A DNA stretch of 64,000 nucleotides. Origin: Achromobacter anxifer. Lineage in GTDB: Bacteria; Pseudomonadota; Gammaproteobacteria; Burkholderiales; Burkholderiaceae_B. Both the position numbers and the translations under genes were made by a program. The stretch covers positions 248,001-312,000 of the forward strand of contig NZ_CAHLAR010000005.1 of assembly GCF_903652925.1 (NCBI RefSeq), read 5' to 3'. Shown one piece after another: positions 47,933 to 54,823 of this stretch. The notes beneath the pieces were generated by a model. It was not told the origin of the DNA. It searched no databases and saw nothing but the letters and a program-made list of their open reading frames with translations. The first letter of the stretch is position 1; every line of letters starts with the position of its first letter.

Positions 47933-49432
47933 ATGTCCTTCAAATCATTCGTATCGCGCGGTCGCTTCGCACTTTCCGTCCTGGCCGTTGCAGCGGTATC
48001 CAGCTGCACTGGCGTAGCGCACGCATCCAATTACTTCATGGTCACGCCCCTGCCTGGCAAGCAGTCCGGTGGGAACCCTATGGAGCCTGTCTCGTTCCAG
48101 CTGAATGCAGGCGCGCTGCCTGAGGGCATGATCGGCAAGCCCTATAGCGCGGAGCTCAGCCCGTTCCTGTTTGTGAAGGGCGACCCGGACTTTGTACCGG
48201 CCAGCGTCTCCTGGTCTGGCGCGTCGCTGCCGGAGGGTCTTTCGATCGGCCCTGACGGCGCAATCACGGGGACGCCGATCGTCAAGGACCTGAAAGGAGC
48301 CCAGATCTCCGCAAGGGCTCAATACAAGACGCACCAGGCGTCGCAGACGTACACTATCGTCATTGCCGGGCAGGTCTTCCGTTCTTCCGGAGTGTCGATT
48401 GGCAATACGCATGCCTGTGGGATCACCACCAACGGCGGCGCAGCCTGTTGGGGCAGCAATGTTTATGGCGAGATGGGTAATGGGAACATTGAGTACATTC
48501 CTGCTTCGCGTCCGGTTCAAGTCCTGGGAATGAGTTCTGGGGTGTCCGCCATTGCGGCGGGGTCACAGTTCAGTTGTGCTGTTCAGGATGGCGTTGCCAA
48601 ATGCTGGGGCTGGGGCGGTGGCGGTCGGCTGGGTAACGGGAGCACATCGAATTCACCTGTACCTGTCCAGGTGCTGGGCTTGACTTCCGGTGTTACAGCG
48701 ATTGCCGCCATGAGCTCAACAGCTTGTGCTATCCAATCGGGTACCGTCTGGTGTTGGGGGATGGGTGGAAACGGACAGCTGGGAAATGGTGCAACCAACG
48801 ATTCGTCGATCCCGGTGAAGGTTGCAGGCCTTCCCGCCCCTGCCGCCAGTATCTCCCTTGGCGGGGCGTTCGCCTGCGCATCGTTGACCAATGGGTCTGT
48901 GTGGTGCTGGGGTTCAAACGCAAACAAGCAGGTGGATCCAACGAACACGGATCTTGCAATTTCATCTCCGCGACAGCTCCCGGGTGTATCAGGTGTGACG
49001 CGCATTGCTTCGGCTAATGCGTCCACCTGCGGAGTGACCGCCACCGGTGTTCAATGCTGGGGCGGCAACGCACTTGGTCAGCTTGGACGCGGCACGTCAA
49101 CGACTATGGAAGGGCCAGGACCCGTCAACGGTCTGGCAGGAGTGCAAGGCATCTTCGGCATGTACGACGGCTTCTGCGCGACTACGTCGCAAGGTGCAGT
49201 CTCGTGCTGGGGCAACAACAGCACTGGTCAATTCGGGGTTGCTGGTCGCCAGCTCTCACCTGTTCAGATGCCGGGAGTGACAGGGGTGTCGACAATGGGT
49301 GGCGGTAACGGAAGCCTTTGCCTGGTTCAAGACGGAAATACCCTTTGCCGCGGATCGAATGGCAACGGCCAGCTGGGCAACGGCACGACAACGCGCACTG
49401 ACGTTCTGACCGAGGTTCTGGCGCCGGCGTGA
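47933..49432 (+). CDS. Secreted RCC1 seven-bladed propeller protein, after the pilus motor operon
   Basis: A 499-residue protein. A signal peptide of about 32 residues (an SSC inside the core raises the option of a lipoprotein) is followed by NYFMVTPLPGK and the shared module to about residue 150. Seven RCC1 repeats with paired Cys follow. The last blade reads CRG instead of CWG. It lies directly behind the pilus motor operon. Expected location is periplasm or outside the cell, as an adhesin or cargo of the pilus. A terminator follows at 49454. Confidence 0.8.
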   Translation: MSFKSFVSRGRFALSVLAVAAVSSCTGVAHASNYFMVTPLPGKQSGGNPMEPVSFQLNAGALPEGMIGKPYSAELSPFLFVKGDPDFVPASVSWSGASLPEGLSIGPDGAITGTPIVKDLKGAQISARAQYKTHQASQTYTIVIAGQVFRSSGVSIGNTHACGITTNGGAACWGSNVYGEMGNGNIEYIPASRPVQVLGMSSGVSAIAAGSQFSCAVQDGVAKCWGWGGGGRLGNGSTSNSPVPVQVLGLTSGVTAIAAMSSTACAIQSGTVWCWGMGGNGQLGNGATNDSSIPVKVAGLPAPAASISLGGAFACASLTNGSVWCWGSNANKQVDPTNTDLAISSPRQLPGVSGVTRIASANASTCGVTATGVQCWGGNALGQLGRGTSTTMEGPGPVNGLAGVQGIFGMYDGFCATTSQGAVSCWGNNSTGQFGVAGRQLSPVQMPGVTGVSTMGGGNGSLCLVQDGNTLCRGSNGNGQLGNGTTTRTDVLTEVLAPA

Positions 49433-49453
49433 TTCTGCGGATGGTGTAGATAT

Positions 49454-49476
49454 GGCCGGCTCACCGCCGGCCTTTT
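49454..49476 (+). terminator. Terminator of RCC1 gene 47933-49432
   Basis: GGCCGGC/GCCGGCC perfect 7-bp stem with TTTT. Confidence 0.75.
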
Positions 49477-49487
49477 ATCGTCTTGTG

Positions 49488-49515
49488 TTGGCAAATGAGC
49501 GTTAGTGGGTATACT
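49488..49515 (+). promoter_or_regulatory. Promoter of MYG1-like operon
   Basis: TTGGCA, 16 bp spacer, TATACT. Confidence 0.7.
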
Positions 49516-49543
49516 ACGCAGCTTATTTTAGGCATCGACTCGC

Positions 49544-50497
49544 ATGATCACAATCGCTACCCATTCCGGCAGTCACCACGCAGACGATGTTGTGGGCGTT
49601 GCCATCCTGATGCATCTTCATCCTCATGCCAGGCTACTGCGTACCAGGGACCCGGAACAGATCTCGCAGGCGGATTTCGCCGTGGATGTGGGTGGAGAGT
49701 GGGATTCAGCCCGGGGGCGCTTCGACCATCACCAAAAGGGATTTGCGGGCGCGCGCGCATCTGGTGTCGTCTATGCCAGCGCGGGACTGGTATGGGACGC
49801 TCACGGTCGTGATTTCCTGTACTCGCTGTATCAGGACCTCAGCGCGGACGATCTCGATCTGCTGCATCAGCGTATCGACGACGATCTGGTGCAGCACGTG
49901 GACATGGCGGACACTGGAGCTGCGGCCGGCGCCGCCGGGCGCTTCGGGTTCTCCATGCTGATCGACGCCTTCAACGTGACCCGTGAGGAGATCGAAGCCT
50001 CGGCGGTGCCCAATACCCCCGAGCGTCGAGCCTTCATCTTCGAGAGCCGCAGCTACAACAACTTCATGCAGGCAGTGCGCCACGCCGGCGTGCTGCTGGA
50101 GCGCTGCGCAGCCCACGCCTACAACGCCATGCGCAGTCGCGCGCTGGTGCTCGAGGCGGAACAACAGGGAAATGGGCACATCCTGGTACTGCCGGCCGCG
50201 GGCCTGGATTGGATCCCCGTCGTTTGCGAGAGCATGCCGGACGTGCTCTTCGTGGTCTACCCGGATTCGGCGGACGCTCAGCACCAGGTCCGGACTGTGC
50301 CGGTGACGGCAGAGTCGTTCACGGCGCGATGTGATCTTCCGGCTGCCTGGGCGGGCCTGCGCGATGTGGATCTGGCCCAGGCCACCGGCGTCGCGGACGC
50401 GGTCTTCTGCCACAATGCGCGGTTCATCTGTGGCGCCGCATCGAAGCAGGGCGCAATTGCCCTGGCAACCCTGGCACTCGAGGCAGCTCTCAGCTGA
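49544..50497 (+). CDS. MYG1/DHH-like metal-dependent hydrolase
   Basis: A 317-residue protein starting ATHSGSHHADD (His7, His11, His12, Asp14, Asp15), followed by DVGGEWD and RFDHHQKGF (Asp61, His62, His63). These are the signatures of the MYG1 (UPF0160) family, DHH-superfamily exonucleases in eukaryotes and bacteria. Substrate here is not known. It is unusual on a mobile element. No ribosome site precedes ATG 49544; the leader is about 22 nt. Confidence 0.75.
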   Translation: MITIATHSGSHHADDVVGVAILMHLHPHARLLRTRDPEQISQADFAVDVGGEWDSARGRFDHHQKGFAGARASGVVYASAGLVWDAHGRDFLYSLYQDLSADDLDLLHQRIDDDLVQHVDMADTGAAAGAAGRFGFSMLIDAFNVTREEIEASAVPNTPERRAFIFESRSYNNFMQAVRHAGVLLERCAAHAYNAMRSRALVLEAEQQGNGHILVLPAAGLDWIPVVCESMPDVLFVVYPDSADAQHQVRTVPVTAESFTARCDLPAAWAGLRDVDLAQATGVADAVFCHNARFICGAASKQGAIALATLALEAALS

Positions 50498-50530
50498 CTA
50501 GCCGTCACCCACCCGAAAGCAGCATTCAGC

Positions 50531-51172
50531 ATGTTCTCAGCCCTTGCGATTGGACGCTGGTTCGGCCGCACTTCCCCCACGCCGGACACCTCGCAAGAGC
50601 CTGTCTCCCGGCCGATGGACATTCCGGATTTCACGGCCATCCAGGCGGGCGGTGCCTTCAGGATCAGCGTGGTTCCCGGCCCGCGGTGTCAGGTTGTATT
50701 GCGCGCGATGCCTGAGGTGTTGAAGGTCCTTACTGCTCGGGTGGTCGGCAGCCAACTCATCCTGGATATCTCGGAAAACATCAACACCCCTGGACCCATC
50801 GAGGCGGACATCACGATGCCGGCGCTCCATGCTATAGAGCTGAGCGGCGCGTCCAAGATGGAGCATCTGGCGGTCAGCGGTACGGAGCTCCATGTCGACC
50901 TCTCGGGCAGCGCGAAGGCGGAGATGTCGGGCCAGATCCACCGCCTGAAGCTGGCGGCGTCGGGCTCCTCCCAACTGGCCGGGGGTATGTTGTCGGTGAG
51001 CGAGGTCCAAGCGCAGCTCAGTGGGTCCGCGAAGGCCCGTCTGCATGTCACGGCCAAGTTGGGCGTGGCGGCATCTGGATCGGCATCGCTTACGGTGACC
51101 GGGAATCCGAACGAACAGCGTATTCGGCAGACAGGGGCGGCTCGAGTGCGGGTCTCGCATGGCGATCAGTGA
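50531..51172 (+). CDS. GIN-domain (DUF2807-like) beta-helix protein
   Basis: A 213-residue protein composed of repeating strands with Gly/Ser at every turn (LSGASKM, LSGSAKAEM, ASGSSQL, LSGSAKARL, ASGSASL), the pattern of head-GIN domains. These make short right-handed beta-helices often near the envelope. No clear signal peptide is present, which is odd for the family. It starts 33 nt after the MYG1-like gene and is probably co-transcribed. Confidence 0.7.
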   Translation: MFSALAIGRWFGRTSPTPDTSQEPVSRPMDIPDFTAIQAGGAFRISVVPGPRCQVVLRAMPEVLKVLTARVVGSQLILDISENINTPGPIEADITMPALHAIELSGASKMEHLAVSGTELHVDLSGSAKAEMSGQIHRLKLAASGSSQLAGGMLSVSEVQAQLSGSAKARLHVTAKLGVAASGSASLTVTGNPNEQRIRQTGAARVRVSHGDQ

Positions 51173-51184
51173 AAGGTAAAGCAT

Positions 51185-51892
51185 ATGGCCAACGAAAAAC
51201 TTGCGGTGGATCCATTTGAGCAATCAATCAGGGCGGCCGCACGGAGGAAGTTCTTTATCCTTGGGGCCGTGTTGGCGGCGGTCATTGGTTGCGCCAACTT
51301 GGTTATTCGCCTTATGGCCGACATCAGCTTTGATGTCTCCAGCGTGGCTCAGTGGATAAACGAGGCCGCGGCCACTCTGGTGCACGCACTCTTGGCGATG
51401 GGCGGTATGTATTCGACCAAGGTACATGGCTTGGCTCTCGCGGGCTGCACTGCCATCGTGTTATGGGCCGAAGTCGACGCTCTGGCTTCCCTACAAGCCC
51501 TGAGACGTCGGTTAAGTTTGGAGACCGGCGATGCATCCCTGGATCAGATCGAGCAGAAGGCGAGAAAGGTGTTAAAGCGCTTGAAAGCCTGGCAGATGTC
51601 AATGCTCTTGATCTCGAGCGGGACCTTCTGGTGGTTGTCCTTGTGCGATATCGATGTCCCGAACAACAGTCCAGTTGAGGCCCTGGTATTTCTGCTCGCT
51701 ACGTGGGCCATAGTGTCACTGGCGGTAGGGCTCTGCGAAGTCGTCGCACTGATCGTATTGAGTAAGACCGCGCCGTATTTTCTCCCCAAAGAGGTCGGGG
51801 TGAAGCCCTGGCAGCATGCTGATGCTATCGGCATGTGCATCAGGGCCAAAATTTATGACCTTCGCAGCAAATTTTCTTCGACTTACGCTTAA
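51185..51892 (+). CDS. Polytopic membrane protein
   Basis: A 235-residue protein with about four to five hydrophobic helices (residues 24-44, 60-80, 85-100, 142-160, 168-190) and an internal charged helix (residues 108-138). AAAGGTAAAGC ribosome region. Co-transcribed with the preceding gene. Function unknown. Confidence 0.6.
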   Translation: MANEKLAVDPFEQSIRAAARRKFFILGAVLAAVIGCANLVIRLMADISFDVSSVAQWINEAAATLVHALLAMGGMYSTKVHGLALAGCTAIVLWAEVDALASLQALRRRLSLETGDASLDQIEQKARKVLKRLKAWQMSMLLISSGTFWWLSLCDIDVPNNSPVEALVFLLATWAIVSLAVGLCEVVALIVLSKTAPYFLPKEVGVKPWQHADAIGMCIRAKIYDLRSKFSSTYA

Positions 51893-51939
51893 CGGCGACT
51901 GAAAAGTGTTGCAGATTCGCCGATTTCTGTGAGCCGTAG

Positions 51940-51968
51940 TGGGCAAAAAGTGCTTGGATAGCTATACT
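51940..51968 (+). promoter_or_regulatory. Promoter of operon 52061-54524
   Basis: TGGGCA, 17 bp spacer, TATACT. Confidence 0.65.
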
Positions 51969-52060
51969 TTATTCAACTTATCCACTTTCTTGAGACACTA
52001 GATCATGAACTGCCTACCGATATCGCGCCTTGAGCTGCCTACCACCTGGGAGATGTCTGT

Positions 52061-52309
52061 ATGAACCGCATCCCGAAGGAATTCGCTCCGTTGGTCAAGG
52101 ATGCTGTGGCCAAGGGCCAGGTGACCTTGGAGCAGGGCGGCCGCCACTTGTGTGCCCGCCGCGCCGACGGCTCCAAGCAGATCATCCCAGGATCCCCCAG
52201 CGACCATCGTGCGTTGGCCAACTTCAAGGCCCAGTTCCGCAAGTTCGTGGCCGGGCTGCCTGATACGCGTCAGGCACGTCGGATGACCGCGATGGCCGGA
52301 GCCCACTGA
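52061..52309 (+). CDS. Small basic hypothetical protein
   Basis: An 82-residue basic protein with helix-hairpin features (GRHLCARRADGSKQIIPGSPSDHRALANF) that suggest a small nucleic-acid-binding protein; a HicA-like hairpin with His is conceivable but not established. First gene of the four-gene row. Confidence 0.55.
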   Translation: MNRIPKEFAPLVKDAVAKGQVTLEQGGRHLCARRADGSKQIIPGSPSDHRALANFKAQFRKFVAGLPDTRQARRMTAMAGAH

Positions 52310-52343
52310 TTCGCACTTCCTTGTCAGGACGAAAGGACATACC

Positions 52344-52985
52344 GTGAGTTTTCTGACACACAACCCCCTCCCTGCCAAAGCAAAGAATGAGCTCGCGTAC
52401 CTATCGCTGTTGAAGACGGTGCGGCCAGATGCAATTCGAACATTGGACGATCATGATGCGTCCTCTTTGCGTGGCTGGCTCCAACAACGTCAGCAGCAAT
52501 TTGCCGACTTGGAACGTCAATTCGTTCGCTGCTATGAGTTTGCTTTCAGGGCTTTCTTTGTGGTATCGCTTACCTTAATCGGCACACTCGTCACGATAAT
52601 GATTCTGGGCCGGCCCCACGGTGGTGTTGCGGGCGAGTTCATTTTCATCGGCATCGGCTTCAGCTGTTGTCTTATTGCGGCGATAATCAGTTTCATGTGG
52701 TGCTTAGCGCTGGTGAGGAAGCTGGTGCGTGGACGTGCCTTGCCGTTCAAGAACCAAGCGGATCGGCTGGGGCCCTTGAACGAAAGCCGGGACGGTTGCA
52801 GTGAACTGCTTGAGCTGGTTCGATCCTATCCCGAAATCTTGGCATACCGAAATGATGTCATCGGGGTTGGGCGCCAGCTGTTGCTGATTGATTTGGAGAT
52901 GGCGTATGAGCTTCGAGATGAGTTGGAGGAGGCGCAAGCCAAGGCCATTCAACTGGAGGCATGTCGTCAGCTTCATGCTGTCTGA
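52344..52985 (+). CDS. Two-helix membrane protein, tandem family member 1
   Basis: This 213-residue protein starts with GTG. Plan: a short MSFL-x-x-x-PLP start, a helical cytoplasmic segment (L-SLRGWLQQR), two membrane helices (about residues 70-92 and 100-128), then a cytoplasmic helix ending ILAYRNDVIGVGRQLLLIDLE...ACRQLHAV. The same plan and motifs occur in the next two genes and in 62027-62587. Function unknown. Confidence 0.6.
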   Translation: MSFLTHNPLPAKAKNELAYLSLLKTVRPDAIRTLDDHDASSLRGWLQQRQQQFADLERQFVRCYEFAFRAFFVVSLTLIGTLVTIMILGRPHGGVAGEFIFIGIGFSCCLIAAIISFMWCLALVRKLVRGRALPFKNQADRLGPLNESRDGCSELLELVRSYPEILAYRNDVIGVGRQLLLIDLEMAYELRDELEEAQAKAIQLEACRQLHAV

Positions 52986-53023
52986 AGACTCACCGAACAT
53001 CGTCTTGCATCCTGGTTCAGCAT

Positions 53024-53098
53024 CGAGAGCTAACCGCCGGATTTCAACAGTATGTAGCAACTGAGCTACACAGCCTTGTCAGTACGAAAGGACATCTC
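53024..53098 (+). repeat. 75-bp leader repeat, copy 1
   Basis: The 75 bp before GTG 53099 match 53787-53861, also exactly 75 bp before a start codon (shared CGAGAGCTAACCGCC, GATTTCAA and ACAGCCTTGTC blocks). The last third resembles the leader before 52344. Confidence 0.75.
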
Positions 53099-53779
53099 GT
53101 GAGTTTTCTGAAGAAGTATCCTCTTCCCGCGCATCGCCGTGAAGAAAAGAAGTATCTCGAGCAGCTCGAAAAAATCGAGTCAAATGACTTGCGCGGGTTG
53201 GGCGACTCAGAGCTCGCTTGGCTGCGCGCCTGGCTTCAAGAGCGGTACGAACATAGCAAGCATCGTGTCGAGCAATTGGATGCCATTTTTAACTTGCTGG
53301 GTGTTGTCTTTGTTGCTTCCTTGGCAGGATACGTTGGGCTGATGCTTGTGAAGTTTCTCCACAGCCGATCTGTGGATTGGGTGATGGTCCTGTTCAAGAG
53401 CCCGTCTAGTGCACAGTGGTTGGATAATACTGCGGCAGGTTGTCTGGCGTTGATCGCTTTTTTATTTTTCGTTTTTTTCATCCTTGTGATCCCTCACGAC
53501 AGAGTTAAAGTGAGGGCTGGCCAGTTCAATACCCAACGTCGTCGCTTGGCTCCTCTCAGTGAGACTGGCGGGTGCATGAAAATGCTTGAGCTGGTAGATG
53601 AATACCCAGAGGTTGCCGCTTACCGAGACGACGTGCTTCGAACAGGTCGTGAAATCTTGAAGATTGACCTTGAGATTGTCACGCAGCTGAGCGACCACCT
53701 CCTCGCCGCGAACGTCATCAAGAGCCATGAAGCGGCCTGTCGTCGTCTTCATGGACTGCCGGCCAAGGTTGAAGCCTGA
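53099..53779 (+). CDS. Two-helix membrane protein, tandem family member 2
   Basis: A 226-residue paralog of the preceding and following genes. Shared motifs: FL-x-KYPLP start, REE-KYLEQL, DLRGLGDSEL-x-LR-W, two membrane helices (about 70-92 and 110-138), and EYPEVAAYRDDVLRTGREIL...CRRLHGLP end. GTG start with CGAAAGGACA ribosome site. Confidence 0.6.
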   Translation: MSFLKKYPLPAHRREEKKYLEQLEKIESNDLRGLGDSELAWLRAWLQERYEHSKHRVEQLDAIFNLLGVVFVASLAGYVGLMLVKFLHSRSVDWVMVLFKSPSSAQWLDNTAAGCLALIAFLFFVFFILVIPHDRVKVRAGQFNTQRRRLAPLSETGGCMKMLELVDEYPEVAAYRDDVLRTGREILKIDLEIVTQLSDHLLAANVIKSHEAACRRLHGLPAKVEA

Positions 53780-53786
53780 TCCGATG

Positions 53787-53861
53787 CGAGAGCTAACCGC
53801 CTGATTTCAATAGTAGGTTTGAACGGATCTAAACAGCCTTGTCTGTACGAGAGGAACCAAC
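53787..53861 (+). repeat. 75-bp leader repeat, copy 2
   Basis: See the copy at 53024; the duplication unit therefore included gene plus leader. Confidence 0.75.
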
Positions 53862-54524
53862 ATGAATTTTCTGGAAAAGCACCCACTTCCTACGGATCCG
53901 CGAGAGGAGGTGAAGTACCTTGAGTTGTTCGATCATGTCGGGCTCGATGACCTGCGCGGGATTGGCGAGTCGGAGCTGGCATCTCTGCGTACCTGGGCGC
54001 AAGGTAGGATGGACCTGGCGGCACAGCGAGAGTCGCGCTGGGCCCGCATCTCAGATGTGATTCTTAGATGTTTTGTATTAGTTGGGTTCATTGTTCTGGT
54101 AGTGATGTTGTCAGTAATTATCCTTCGCCACAACGATGCGCTCTCCCCTGAGATGCTGGGCCTTTCGGATACTTTGGTTTATTGCGTTCTTGTGCTCGTG
54201 GTGTTGTTGGCCGCTTTAGGTGGTAGCTCATATCCATCTGATAAGGCTACAAGCGTCGTTCAGCGTTTGACGAGTCATCGTCGTCGCTTCGACCCGATCG
54301 CCGATACACCCGATGCTTGCACGGGGATGCTTGTATTGGTAGAAAATTACCCTGAAATTACCGCTTTCCGTGATGAGATTCTTCAAAATGGACGTGAGAT
54401 CCTGTTGATCGACTATGAGGTTGCGGAAAAGGTGGCTGCCGATCTCATCACAAAGAAGACGAACGAGGCTCGTGCCGCAGACTGTCGTCGACTTCATGGA
54501 CTGCCGGCTGATGTTGACGCCTGA
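53862..54524 (+). CDS. Two-helix membrane protein, tandem family member 3
   Basis: A 220-residue paralog: FL-x-KHPLP, REEVKYLEL, DLRGIGESELASLRTW, two membrane helices (about 66-90 and 104-124), NYPEITAFRDEILQNGREIL...CRRLHGLP. Closest to member 2. AGAGGAACC ribosome site; terminator at 54554. Role unknown; three tandem copies plus one distant copy suggest selection for dosage or diversification. Confidence 0.6.
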   Translation: MNFLEKHPLPTDPREEVKYLELFDHVGLDDLRGIGESELASLRTWAQGRMDLAAQRESRWARISDVILRCFVLVGFIVLVVMLSVIILRHNDALSPEMLGLSDTLVYCVLVLVVLLAALGGSSYPSDKATSVVQRLTSHRRRFDPIADTPDACTGMLVLVENYPEITAFRDEILQNGREILLIDYEVAEKVAADLITKKTNEARAADCRRLHGLPADVDA

Positions 54525-54553
54525 CCGGTAAGCTACCTGAGCCCCTATCGATG

Positions 54554-54582
54554 GCCGGCTTCACGCCGGCTTGTTCATTTTT
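54554..54582 (+). terminator. Terminator of operon 52061-54524
   Basis: GCCGGC-TTCAC-GCCGGC stem followed by TTGTTCATTTTT. Confidence 0.65.
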
Positions 54583-54761
54583 GTGCGGAGTTCATGTTTT
54601 TTGAACAACAACAAAAACTGAACATCACTCTGAATCATCCACTAGCTCGGTTTTTAGCTCCCTACCGGGTTCAGGTGGCCAGGCGTTTCGTGGTCGTCAA
54701 GCAAGTACCCGACTGAAGGTTAAGGTCTTTCCCGTCGGTAGGCTGAAGGCAGTTTGCGAAC

Positions 54762-54767
54762 TATACT
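54762..54767 (+). promoter_or_regulatory. -10 box for VWA gene
   Basis: TATACT in GAACTATACTAAG, 56 nt before the start codon. The 240 nt between 54525 and this box hold only the terminator. Confidence 0.5.
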
Positions 54768-54823
54768 AAGACCCAGGAAATGAGGCGTTGGCCCCAGTCC
54801 TTTTTCTTAGAAAGACCACATCA

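Noticed and set aside
42425-49432. A shufflon (DNA inversion switch) exchanging the RCC1 C-termini
   Set aside because: I saw no inverted short repeats at the module boundaries and no site-specific recombinase gene in the window.
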